This document shows, piece by piece, positions 16,871-25,282 of a stretch of DNA of 25,794 bases. The stretch lies in contig LTDK01000104.1 in the NCBI GenBank assembly GCA_001642415.1, positions 1 through 25,794 on the forward strand, given 5' to 3'. The notes under the pieces are model-generated. The model was not told the DNA's origin, did not search any database, and saw nothing but the letters and a program-made list of their open reading frames with translations. Source of the DNA: Nematocida ironsii. Taxonomy: Eukaryota > Microsporidia. The stretch's first letter is position 1. The number at the start of each line of letters is the position of its first letter. Position numbers and translations under genes: made by a program.

Positions 16871-17542
16871 TTACACCTTTTTAATTATTGCATAATAATT
16901 TCCGTGATCTTTTCCTGACTCAATTATATTTACAGGAAGATCCTTCAGAATACTTTCTAGCTCATTTGTTTTGAATAAGTGATAGTATCTGTTTAATTTA
17001 TTTGCACTCTTCCACCCAACAAAAACATCATTTGCTGATAGATTATCTATTTTATCTAAACTTGCATCTTCTAAATTTGGAATACTTATGAATTTTGATG
17101 CTTTACTCTCTGGTGACTCACTCCACACATAAATCAGCGCATGCCCTCCTATTTTTAACATACTTATCATGGACTTAACCGCAGTTTTTCTTCTTTCTTC
17201 GCTTGAAAGATGGTGTATAACAGCAATGGATATGCAAATATCAAATGTGTTCTGTTTAAAAGGCAAATCCTCTCCTAAATCTCCTCTTATATACCCCATC
17301 CCACTATGTCTTCTTTGAGCTATTCCCAATAGCCCAGAAGAATAATCTAGTGATAGTGTTCGGTCGGGGAAAAAAGTGTTCCGCCCATTGCCAGAGCCTG
17401 CATCTAATACCAGATCGGTTTTTCTTACATACTTGCTATAGAAATACTCTATTTTAGGCCAGGGTTTGTATCGTGTTGCAGAAAATTCTTCTGAGGACTC
17501 TTCATAGAATTTGTGCACGTGTTTTCTTTCAAAGTCTTCCAT
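16871..17542 (-). CDS. TRM9: tRNA wobble-uridine methyltransferase Trm9
   Basis: Trm9 completes mcm5U at tRNA wobble position 34 by methylating the carboxymethyl group, in complex with Trm112. The 223-residue product is a class I SAM methyltransferase. It opens with a Trm9 hallmark, VHKFYEESSEEFSATRYKPWP (9-29). The SAM-binding motif is DAGSGNG (47-53). Motif IV is ISIAVIHHLSSEERR (104-118), and ALIYVW follows at 135-140. DVFVGW and the tail RYYHLF (about residue 185) to the C-terminal NYYAI pattern also match. Yeast Trm9 has 279 residues, so this is the compact form. The gene is head to head with its presumed activator Trm112 across only 27 bases. Confidence 0.92.
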   Translation of the reverse strand: MEDFERKHVHKFYEESSEEFSATRYKPWPKIEYFYSKYVRKTDLVLDAGSGNGRNTFFPDRTLSLDYSSGLLGIAQRRHSGMGYIRGDLGEDLPFKQNTFDICISIAVIHHLSSEERRKTAVKSMISMLKIGGHALIYVWSESPESKASKFISIPNLEDASLDKIDNLSANDVFVGWKSANKLNRYYHLFKTNELESILKDLPVNIIESGKDHGNYYAIIKKV

Positions 17543-17569
17543 TTTAAATAGTCTTTGAATTTCCAGTGC
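17543..17569. promoter_or_regulatory. 27-base divergent spacer shared by Trm9 and Trm112
   Basis: The start codons of the two genes are 27 bases apart on opposite strands. The Trm112 side carries GTGC directly before its ATG. A single bidirectional promoter would give co-expression of enzyme and activator. Confidence 0.55.
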
Positions 17570-18031
17570 ATGAAAATATTTTCAATTTTATTACTGCAGT
17601 GCAAGAATAAAGTGTGCGGTTATTCTGGGTATTTAATTCCAAATGGGTGCACAGTGACCAGAACAGAAAGACAAATGGTCCCAGAGGAAATAGAATTTAT
17701 GCAAGCACAAATAGACACAATATGTTCAATGGACCTAGCAACAAGTGAATTTATTCTGCCAATAATTCTTAATGGAGTAAAACAAAATAACACCATTAAC
17801 GGATTATCAGAAGAATCTTTATTCTACACAGCAGAGGAACTTCAGCGCATTCTGGATGAAAACTCAATTGAATCAGCGCTCGACCAGACAAGAATATCTG
17901 ATTTATTTACTGTCCTATTCTGCACAGAAGTTAATGATGGTGCACTGGTATGTGCACAGTGCCAGAGGCACTACCCATTAACCAATGGAATAGTAGATTT
18001 CGTCACTTCACCTACAAATACAGAAGAATAA
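17570..18031 (+). CDS. TRM112: Trm112, methyltransferase activator
   Basis: Trm112 is a small zinc-binding protein that holds together and activates Trm9, Trm11, Mtq2 and Bud23, which methylate tRNA, eRF1 and 18S rRNA. I start it at the ATG at 17570, giving 153 residues; the frame opens 15 bases earlier at a TTG. The product begins MKIFSILLLQC and has a Cys pair at 11 and 16, then a long inner helical domain, and the second half of the zinc site near the C-terminus (CAQC in GALVCAQCQRHYPLTNGIVDFV). That tail matches the 'C..C...Y....GIP' end of Trm112. Yeast Trm112 has 135 residues. The head-to-head partner is Trm9, its known client. Confidence 0.9.
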   Translation: MKIFSILLLQCKNKVCGYSGYLIPNGCTVTRTERQMVPEEIEFMQAQIDTICSMDLATSEFILPIILNGVKQNNTINGLSEESLFYTAEELQRILDENSIESALDQTRISDLFTVLFCTEVNDGALVCAQCQRHYPLTNGIVDFVTSPTNTEE

Positions 18032-18482
18032 TTTTTGGGTTTATGGTATGCCACTGCATCAATAAAGATATTAACAAGAAAAGTCAAACACATCTTCGGC
18101 TATTGATTTTATCTTTATAATATTCGTATAATAAATAAATCCTGTACTAGAATGAAAATATTCGCCATTTCTAAGAACCTTCGAGTACATCACCAGTGCA
18201 CAGAATTTGCATTTAAATATATGCGATATGCTTTTAATGGCAGGCTTGATCAAGTTTTTAAGGATGCTTTCGGGCCTGCTAAATGATTAATTATTAAGGA
18301 TAATTCATTTCTAGTGATTTCAGGTTATACTTTATCTTTGATTTAATTTATTACAGTGGTGGCTATACATACTGTGAATAATTTATGATTACGCAATTAT
18401 ACATTCTGTATTGTATCTTATTGAAGGATTGTCTAATTAATATTTATTTTCGAATTTTTGCAGGATTTATGAGAATAGTAAT
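18032..18482. other. Gap between convergent genes Trm112 and the DEAH helicase
   Basis: This 451-base gap between two gene 3' ends holds one open stretch of doubtful status on the minus strand (18071-18286), described separately. The remainder is AT-rich. The motif ATTTCAGGTTAT occurs at 18317-18328, downstream of the DEAH gene. Confidence 0.5.
18071..18286 (-). pseudogene. Open stretch with CxxC, possible gene fragment
   Basis: On the minus strand 71 codons are open between TAA (18287-18289) and a TAA at the 18071 end. The only ATG is at 18188-18190, leaving 39 residues, and it lies after the most gene-like part: FKCKFCALVMYSKV, with a C-x2-C pair. The downstream NGEYFHSSTGFIYYTNIIKI is also unlike translated spacer DNA. 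It may be the 3' end of a gene that has lost its start, a short gene with a non-ATG start, or a missing upstream exon. No intron signal is convincing. I do not recognise the family. Confidence 0.35.
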
Positions 18483-20390
18483 TTATCTTCTTCTGCTTGC
18501 TTCAATAGCTGTGCCTGGTGTAAATTGTATTTCTTCAAGGCGGGCTGTATACTGCTTGAACAGTCTTTCTGCTATTCCCTTACTTATATCACTTACCATA
18601 CGTATAACATACTTTCCATCCATTTTTGTAAGTTCTTTGTAAACTATCCATTTAGGCGCGATGGAGGTGTTGAATCCCCTACCTCTTCCCATTTTAACCG
18701 GTGGGATTAGTCTTCTTACCTGTACTCTTGTTCCAGTCCCAGCTACATTCGCAACTCTCTCCTTTAAAGAATATGAAGTCTGCAGTAAATATCCCCCTAG
18801 AATAGACATTTCTACTCTTTCTTGTACACTAAATTCATCCATGTTGGGATATTTTTGTATCTTGGGTTTTAATGTCTCTAAAATCTTCTTTATCTGCTTC
18901 TTAGACTTAAGTGTATTTTCTAAATTCTTTTCGTTTAATCCGTGGGCATAACAGAATCTTCTTTTTTCTGTCATATTCTCATAGTCTTTAAGTATAAGAT
19001 ATAATGATAAGTGGTCACTATGATCTACAGCAAGGTCAAACTTCTTTCTGTCAAAAATCAAATTCCCAGATATCGATGCAAGTGTAATTATCTCATCTTC
19101 CACGCCATATCTTACAGACTCTAAAAGAGTTTTGGCATCCTTTGGTTCAAGTGGGAATTCTACTAAAAGCCTCCCTTCTTCGGTTATATTTCCGCTTTTA
19201 TCTATGGCTCCTAAAAAGTATAGCTGATTTAATGCTACAATAACAGACTCTGGCAATGGTGGCTCGATAAAATCAAATGTAACCAGGTTCTTTATCTCCA
19301 ATCTGGCCATTTTTAGAACCAAAGAAGACAGCTCTCCTCTTAATATTTCTGGTATAGTGAACAATTCCATTTTGTTATATGTCTCTTCATCATACAGTCT
19401 GTAACATATTCCAGGCCGTACTCTACCAGCACGCCCTTTTCTCTGGTCTGCACTTGATTTGGATATAAGTAACTTTAATAACATTTCTGATTGCATAGTA
19501 GAGTCATATATCTTCTGCTTGGAATATCCAGAGTCTATAACATATACAACACTCTCTATTGTTATAGATGTCTCTGCTATATTAGTGGCAAATATAACCT
19601 TGCGTCCATTTGTTTTTTCGAATATTGCATTCTGTGCATGCATAGGCAAAGACGAATACAATGGCAGAGGAACCAGTTTGTTTTTGAGCTGCCTCTGCCT
19701 GTACATTACCTCCCTGCAGCAGTTTTCTATTTCATCCTCTCCAGTTAAGAATACTAGAATATCTCCCTCTGGTTCATTTTCACTTATTTGTATGGCAACA
19801 TCTACAGTTTTTTCTGCATAATTATCCTTTTCAACCGGCAAGTACTTTACATCTATTGGGTAAGATCGGCTGGTAATGTGAAGAGTCACTGCCCCTGGGA
19901 AATATTCTGTAAATTTATTTGTGCATAGTGTAGCACTCATTATAATTACTTTTAAATCATCTCTTAGTGCAATTGCATCTTTCACTAGACCTAGTAGTAG
20001 ATCTATGTTTATTGTTCTTTCGTGCACTTCATCAATTACTATTGCTTTATACTGCGATATACTTGGGTCATTAATGAAATCTCTAATAAGAGTACCATCT
20101 GTTACATACTTTATCATTGTTGAGTCTGATGTGCACTCCTCAAATCTCACAGAATACCCAACTAACTTGCCCAGTGTTGCATGCATTTCTTCTGAAACCC
20201 GTTTGGCTATGCTTATAGCAGCAATTCTTCTGGGCTGTGAACATACAATTGGTTTGTTATACATTTCGTATATGTACTTGGGTACTTGTGTTGTTTTACC
20301 TGTACCAGTCTCACTGGATAAGACTAATACTTGGTTGTTCTGGATTAAATCCTGTATTTCAGACTTTCTCTCTTCTATTGGGAGTACCAT
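18483..20390 (-). CDS. DEAH-family RNA helicase (Prp43-like core)
   Basis: A 635-residue DEAH/RHA RNA helicase. It starts almost at the helicase core: motif I ETGTGKTTQ (27-35), YVTDGTLIRD (95-104), motif II DEVH (120-123, where the family normally has DEAH), motif III SAT (152-154), then NIAETSITIESVVYVIDSG and QRKGRAGR. Winged-helix, ratchet and OB-fold regions follow, with PKWIVYKEL near the C-terminus. The best match among family members is Prp43/DHX15 (spliceosome disassembly and ribosome biogenesis), but Prp2/16/22 and Dhr2 are hard to exclude. No introns are visible in this window, so a role in ribosome biogenesis is the more likely one if splicing is reduced. It is 452 bases from Trm112 and 704 bases from LCB2. 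Confidence 0.9.
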   Translation of the reverse strand: MVLPIEERKSEIQDLIQNNQVLVLSSETGTGKTTQVPKYIYEMYNKPIVCSQPRRIAAISIAKRVSEEMHATLGKLVGYSVRFEECTSDSTMIKYVTDGTLIRDFINDPSISQYKAIVIDEVHERTINIDLLLGLVKDAIALRDDLKVIIMSATLCTNKFTEYFPGAVTLHITSRSYPIDVKYLPVEKDNYAEKTVDVAIQISENEPEGDILVFLTGEDEIENCCREVMYRQRQLKNKLVPLPLYSSLPMHAQNAIFEKTNGRKVIFATNIAETSITIESVVYVIDSGYSKQKIYDSTMQSEMLLKLLISKSSADQRKGRAGRVRPGICYRLYDEETYNKMELFTIPEILRGELSSLVLKMARLEIKNLVTFDFIEPPLPESVIVALNQLYFLGAIDKSGNITEEGRLLVEFPLEPKDAKTLLESVRYGVEDEIITLASISGNLIFDRKKFDLAVDHSDHLSLYLILKDYENMTEKRRFCYAHGLNEKNLENTLKSKKQIKKILETLKPKIQKYPNMDEFSVQERVEMSILGGYLLQTSYSLKERVANVAGTGTRVQVRRLIPPVKMGRGRGFNTSIAPKWIVYKELTKMDGKYVIRMVSDISKGIAERLFKQYTARLEEIQFTPGTAIEASRRR

Positions 20391-20403
20391 TCTAAAAAAT
20401 TTT
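20391..20403 (-). promoter_or_regulatory. AAATTT-like start signal of the DEAH helicase
   Basis: Read on the minus strand, AAAATTTTTTAGA directly precedes the ATG, in the same arrangement as the DEAD-box and eRF3 genes. Confidence 0.4.
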
Positions 20404-21094
20404 ATTGTGCATAGTCTTCTTTATATAACAGCTATTTAACTGTAACTGATCAGTAGAAATGCTTTATTCCTATTTTAATTATATTTACTGTTATATTTAT
20501 ATTATACAGTGTACAGTATACAATATATTCTAATCTAAATCAGGCTGATATAAACCGGGTGTGCTATGTGTTATACTATATGTTATGTAAAGTTATATGT
20601 TATACTGCGTATTTTATGTTTTGTGCCTATTATATGATTATTTATAACGTGTATCTAGTATACATTACGTATTGTATTTTTTATAATATTGAAATTAATT
20701 TCATTTTAAGTATAATCTAAAGAAATAAAAGTATTCTCTAATTTAATTTAAACTGAACACTTTTATTTATAAGAAATAGATTAAGAACAAGAAAATCCCG
20801 AACTAAAAACAGAAGTACTGCTATTCTCTGCTATAACCCGAAATGTCAAACCAGATAAAATCAACTATATTCCTATTTAAAGGATCACCTGCATTGTTTC
20901 TAAAACTGGTCATTTATTAAATTCTATACAATTCATAGACATATAGATTTAACTAATGCACTATTAACACACTGTATTATACATTTGGGATCTTGCGCAT
21001 ACTAATATACATTATTAGCCTATTTAAGACTACACTTATCATCATATACAAATTATAACTGAAGAATTATATAGCACAGCCTACAGCACTTGGG
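20391..21094. other. AT-rich gap between the DEAH helicase and LCB2
   Basis: The 704 bases show no credible gene. Small direct repeats such as TTATATGTTATAC-like strings occur near 20570-20610, and AAAATCCCGAACTA lies near 20792. One exact copy of ATAACCCGAAAT is at 20833-20844. No RNA gene is recognised. Confidence 0.55.
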
Positions 21095-22522
21095 CTATGA
21101 TGCTTTAGACCTAGCCATTTTCAAGCCTAGCAAGTCGCCTATCCTATCAATTACAAAAAGAGCTCGGTTTAAATCTTCTTTTGTATGTGCAACTGAGAGA
21201 CAAAATCGCACACGACTGCTTATAACTGGTGTAGCAGGATACCCAACAACAACGACCGCTATATTTTCTTTCAGACACATTCTAGAAAATTCTGCGATTT
21301 TTCCTGGGTTATACAACATTAAAGGCACAACCGGACAATCTTTCTCTCCAATAACAATAAACCCCATGCGGTGCAGTTCTTTTCTAAAGTACCTAGATTT
21401 ATCTGCAAGCTTCTGTATTTCTCGCTTTCCCTCTTTTGTTTGCATTCTTTTCAAGCACTCAAGTATTTGTGTGGCTACCACAGGAGGCATTTGCTCTCCT
21501 CTATTTATTAATTCGGACCTCTTCCTAAGCAAGTTTATGATATTTTTATTTGCTGCAATGTATCCACCTGCTGCACCAAAGCTTTTTGTAAATGTTCCCA
21601 TAAGAAGGTCAATTTTATTAAAGTCCACATCTAAATACTCGCATACACCACGGCCGGTTTTACCCATTGCACCAATAGAATGTGCCTCGTCTATGAACAG
21701 ATAGAATGGATACTTTTCTTTTAGTGCAAGAATTTCCTTTAGCTTTACACACTCTCCTTCCATAGAATATATTCCCTCTACAATCACAAGAATCCTTCCT
21801 ATAGGCCGATGTGTCCTGTCCTGCCCTTCAATTATTGCTTTTCGAATAATCTTTTCAAGCATATTTATGTCATTGTGCCCGAATCTTTCTACCTTACATG
21901 GACTAATACGTGTACCAAAGAATATACTTGAGTGATTAAGAGAGTCTGCTATGATCAAATCACCTTTGTTTACTAAGTATGGAATAGTGCACGCATTTGT
22001 TGCAAATCCCATAGGGAACACAATTGCATCTTCTTTGTACAAAAAAGTTGCTATTTCCTTCTCTAGCTGCCTAACTAGAGGGCACGGCGGAAGGAACTTG
22101 ACAGGCCCACAATATGCAATAGGGTACTTTAGCAGTGCTTTTTTTGCCTCTTCGTTGTACATTCCTGCATATCCCAGATAGTTATACGATCCTAAATTTA
22201 AGCACATCTTTGACTCACCTGTTAGTTTCATTTCTCCATCTCTATCCCGAGTGCGCAAGAGAACCTTTACATTTCGCCCAGGAATCCCTGTAATTGGCCT
22301 ATTCCAACAATCGTTCAGCCTGCCGTAAAGACGCCGTGTATAAAAGCTCCCAGAAGTTGTAAAGAGTGGAAGCCTTCCATTGCTAGGAAACATGTGCTTG
22401 TATAGCTTGGGAAATAACATCTGCCCAATAAAGTCTCGTGCATGCCCCAATACAATCACTATAAAATACGATAAGTACGTAGTGACTATTGTGAAAAATG
22501 GAATGTATATCTTATTAGTCAT
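21095..22522 (-). CDS. LCB2: Serine palmitoyltransferase subunit 2
   Basis: LCB2 is the catalytic subunit of serine palmitoyltransferase, which condenses serine with palmitoyl-CoA to start sphingolipid synthesis at the ER. The 475-residue product has one N-terminal membrane segment (~5-26). Its PLP-dependent core includes YGRLNDCWNRPI (66-77), LNLGSYNYLG (108-117), VEGIYSMEGE (248-257), DEAHSIG (278-284) and the catalytic Lys at 313 in MGTFTKSFGAAGGYIA, which marks LCB2 rather than LCB1. The glycine-rich substrate-side motif that follows in LCB2 (ending STR and then EMG) is replaced here by CGPVKFLPPCPLV (138-150), a divergence. Its obligate partner LCB1 is not in this window. A motif cluster lies 397 bases upstream. 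Confidence 0.93.
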   Translation of the reverse strand: MTNKIYIPFFTIVTTYLSYFIVIVLGHARDFIGQMLFPKLYKHMFPSNGRLPLFTTSGSFYTRRLYGRLNDCWNRPITGIPGRNVKVLLRTRDRDGEMKLTGESKMCLNLGSYNYLGYAGMYNEEAKKALLKYPIAYCGPVKFLPPCPLVRQLEKEIATFLYKEDAIVFPMGFATNACTIPYLVNKGDLIIADSLNHSSIFFGTRISPCKVERFGHNDINMLEKIIRKAIIEGQDRTHRPIGRILVIVEGIYSMEGECVKLKEILALKEKYPFYLFIDEAHSIGAMGKTGRGVCEYLDVDFNKIDLLMGTFTKSFGAAGGYIAANKNIINLLRKRSELINRGEQMPPVVATQILECLKRMQTKEGKREIQKLADKSRYFRKELHRMGFIVIGEKDCPVVPLMLYNPGKIAEFSRMCLKENIAVVVVGYPATPVISSRVRFCLSVAHTKEDLNRALFVIDRIGDLLGLKMARSKAS

Positions 22523-23153
22523 GAATTAGGCCAAACAAACAAAATATTAAGGTTATTTCTAGTCTTTTTTACAGTCTACGATTCTTAATTAATAGTTTCT
22601 AATATATTCTAAATATTAATATATGTTTAGAATAGAATGGGCTAAGCACCAGCAGAATATTTAAATTTATAAATTTTATTCTAGCAGTATAAGATCCTAC
22701 ACAAATAAATTTCTACTATAAATATTTTAGTATACTATTATTTATATACACATCTTCTGTATTTACACTATAGACACTCTTAAAAATAGAAATATATAAT
22801 TCTCTATTATACATATATAACAAAGAGAATCTATTCATTTGGAGACAAGCCTAGTTATGTTATAAACATTCTAGATAGGACTAGTTAAATTTATACTATT
22901 ATGTGTGTATAGGTTATAAATTTCGAGTATTTCTAGGTTTAGACTATATTTCAAAGCATTTTATTCATCAGATTATAAAGACCATATCATACATTAACTA
23001 AAATCTAATCAAAACAACACCACGGAGTCTTATCACAATAAATCTAGGGGTATGCAAAAATTAAGATATTTATCTTTTAGGAATAAAGTATTCGATAATT
23101 TGGACTGCTCATAAATTTATAAATATAGTGTATTATACAGTGAATGTTTAGAT
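22523..23153. other. AT-rich gap between LCB2 and GPD1
   Basis: No gene is visible in 631 bases. A degenerate copy of the intergenic motif (TTTCGAGTATTTCTAGGTTTAG) lies near 22920-22942. Short repeats of CTAGATAGGACTAG type near 22873 are palindromic over a few bases. The rest is unremarkable AT-rich DNA. Confidence 0.5.
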
Positions 23154-24203
23154 TTATTCAGTGCGATTCTGGATAACTTCTAGAATTCTCTTGGAAGAAA
23201 GATCTGAAGATGCAGAAAGGCATATAGCGTACAAGAAAGGATATTCTTTCTCTATTTTATTCTCTTCTATAAACACCTTAAGGTCTTTAATTGTGCTGTA
23301 TCCTTGTAGTTTCTGGCCATTCATTTCTTCTTCTTCTATTCTAGAAATATCAATGTTTTTTTCGGCCGCCATCCGAGAGTATTTGAAATTTCTTCCAGAG
23401 GTGCACGTTACAATTAAGTCGGCAACACCGCATGATTCAAAGAAAACACGTGGGATCATTTCAGAAGTACTGCTTTTTTGAACAAACATGTCACAGAATT
23501 TAACTATCTCTAAAAGACCATTCCGAATGACTGCCGCAAGTGTATTGGCGCCTTCTTTATGCCCAGATACAATACCACATGCCACAGCCACTACATTCTT
23601 CAATGTACCACACACTTCAACTGCACCCGAGTCTTTAACTGGAGTTACCTTAAAGTATTTACAATCAAATAAATTCAGCAAAGTATCTTTGATTTCTTCA
23701 TCCTCATACCCCAATGTGCACTCACTAAAAAGAGAATTTGCAACATCGCCTGCTATGTTTGCTCCCATTAAAGTACATGCGCGTATGTTTAACGTCTTCT
23801 TGATTGTTGAAGAGATAAGTTCCATCCCACTGCCATTAAAAAACAGACCTTTTGTTAGTATAACTGCAACAGCATCAGACTTTACTTTATTTTTTATCTG
23901 CTGCAGTATTTTATTCAAAAATTCATGCGGCACTGCTACAACCAGCACATCTGCCCCGTCCACTGCTGAATATATGTCAGAAGTCACGGTAATGTTTTTG
24001 GGTAGTTCTATACCAGGCAAATATTTGGAATTTATCCTGGTTGTTGTTATTAGCTCTGCCAAATCCACTGAGTTGTATGTCTCTGGATATAACCACATTG
24101 TCACATTTCCTTCTATTCTTTTATTCGCATAATTTTCACCTATCACTTTAGATATAGTGCTTCCCCAGCTACCTCCGCCTATTACAGCTACGTTCAATCG
24201 CAT
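23154..24203 (-). CDS. GPD1: NAD-dependent glycerol-3-phosphate dehydrogenase
   Basis: The enzyme reduces dihydroxyacetone phosphate to glycerol-3-phosphate in the cytosol, feeding phospholipid synthesis and reoxidising NADH. The 349-residue protein begins with the Rossmann dinucleotide motif GGGSWGST (9-16). The catalytic lysines sit in TKGL (Lys 118) and CGTLKNVVAVACG (Lys 202, matching Lys 204 of the human enzyme), and IRNGL (227-231) provides the substrate-binding Arg/Asn. Length and domain order match fungal Gpd1. It is divergent from phosphatidylserine decarboxylase across 59 bases. In Microsporidia G3P also feeds a mitosomal shuttle, which may apply here. Confidence 0.95.
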   Translation of the reverse strand: MRLNVAVIGGGSWGSTISKVIGENYANKRIEGNVTMWLYPETYNSVDLAELITTTRINSKYLPGIELPKNITVTSDIYSAVDGADVLVVAVPHEFLNKILQQIKNKVKSDAVAVILTKGLFFNGSGMELISSTIKKTLNIRACTLMGANIAGDVANSLFSECTLGYEDEEIKDTLLNLFDCKYFKVTPVKDSGAVEVCGTLKNVVAVACGIVSGHKEGANTLAAVIRNGLLEIVKFCDMFVQKSSTSEMIPRVFFESCGVADLIVTCTSGRNFKYSRMAAEKNIDISRIEEEEMNGQKLQGYSTIKDLKVFIEENKIEKEYPFLYAICLSASSDLSSKRILEVIQNRTE

Positions 24204-24262
24204 TTTTATTTTTGTAAATAAATGAATTTTTATGCATTCTTCTAAAAATTTAATACCCCCAC
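24204..24262. promoter_or_regulatory. 59-base divergent spacer, GPD1 and PSD
   Basis: On the PSD side AAAAATTTAATACCCCC (24244-24260) sits right before the ATG at 24263, combining the AAATTT-like and CCC-like elements described for microsporidian promoters. On the GPD1 side the minus strand has AAAATAAAA directly before the start. Confidence 0.5.
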
Positions 24263-25282
24263 ATGAGCCAGATAAATGAAGTATTTACAGCATGGCAGCC
24301 TAGATATACGTGGCCGAGATATAGCAAGTACCAAAGCAAAAGATTCTTTAAAAAAACAGTAATATATATGGCATACTTTTCAATTTTTATTGTTTTTATC
24401 AATGTGCTATATGATAAATTCATTCAAGGCGAGACAGCAATAAAGTATTCTATCATCAGAACACTTCCCTTGCGTACATATAGCCGGGTGCAAGGATGGA
24501 TGTGTAAAATATACTTGCCATGGCCGGGAAATATAGCAGTATTGGCGGCGTTCAAAGGAGTATGCAGGATATCACTAGAGGATGCAGAAAGACAAAAGTT
24601 ATCTGAATATTCTAGTGTTAATGATTTATTTACCCGGAAATTAAAAAAGGGGATTAGGCCAATTCAAAGGGGAATAACATCACCTGTAGATGGGACTATT
24701 ATATGCATGGGAGATGCAAAGGATAGTGCCAATTATAAGATAAAGGGGGCCAAATACAAAATAGAGGACCTATTAGGAGATCCAAGCATTTGGAGAAGAA
24801 TAGATAAGAAAAACACACTGAAACAGGCTGTTATATATCTAGCACCACATAACTATCACAGATTCCATAGTTTTACAGATTTTACTGTTACAGACGTATT
24901 GCACTTGCCTTCTTTACTCTTCTCAGTGGGAAAACTAACAATGAAGTACTTCCCTGGGTTACTTGCAAAGAATGAAAGGGTTGTTTTTTCTGGGCGGTAT
25001 GCGCATGGTTACTGTGCCATGGTTGCTGTGGGGAGTGTGGGTGTAGGGAGTATTTCCAGCAATATAGCTGAATTTAAAACCAATCGCATATCTGGTTTGT
25101 TCACAACCACATATTCTGTATTTTCTGGAAGCCGTGTTTATAAAAAAGGAGAAGAAATCGGACTATTTAATCTAGGATCAACTGTTGTAATTGTTTTTGA
25201 GTGTCCTAAAGAAGGATTTGTCGCAGATAAAATAGAAGGCCCAGTAAAATTGGGCGAATCACTAGGAAATTTTGAAATATAA
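24263..25282 (+). CDS. PSD1: Phosphatidylserine decarboxylase (type I)
   Basis: The enzyme converts phosphatidylserine to phosphatidylethanolamine. It is made as a proenzyme that cleaves itself before the Ser of an LGST motif, and the new pyruvoyl group is the cofactor. In this 339-residue protein LGST is at 304-307 (Ser 306), the catalytic Asp is in SPVDG (Asp 143) and the His in NYHRFH (His 199). One membrane segment near residues 32-50 follows a basic N-terminus. GLLAKNERVVFSGRYAHGYC (232-251) is a further family motif. LGST is the type I (Psd1) form rather than the GGST of Psd2. Whether it resides in the mitosome remnant or the ER cannot be told. An intergenic motif ATAACCCGAAAT lies 13 bases past its stop. 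Confidence 0.95.
   Translation: MSQINEVFTAWQPRYTWPRYSKYQSKRFFKKTVIYMAYFSIFIVFINVLYDKFIQGETAIKYSIIRTLPLRTYSRVQGWMCKIYLPWPGNIAVLAAFKGVCRISLEDAERQKLSEYSSVNDLFTRKLKKGIRPIQRGITSPVDGTIICMGDAKDSANYKIKGAKYKIEDLLGDPSIWRRIDKKNTLKQAVIYLAPHNYHRFHSFTDFTVTDVLHLPSLLFSVGKLTMKYFPGLLAKNERVVFSGRYAHGYCAMVAVGSVGVGSISSNIAEFKTNRISGLFTTTYSVFSGSRVYKKGEEIGLFNLGSTVVIVFECPKEGFVADKIEGPVKLGESLGNFEI

Noticed and set aside
18290..18480. Intron or upstream exon joining the CxxC fragment
   Set aside because: No convincing GTAAGT-like donor or in-frame ATG exon was found in the upstream minus-strand sequence.
21090..21704. Plus-strand open frame of 204 codons opposite LCB2
   Set aside because: It lies antisense to the highly conserved PLP enzyme core.
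23488..24132. Plus-strand open frame of 214 codons opposite GPD1
   Set aside because: It lies antisense to the dehydrogenase with all catalytic motifs present on the minus strand.
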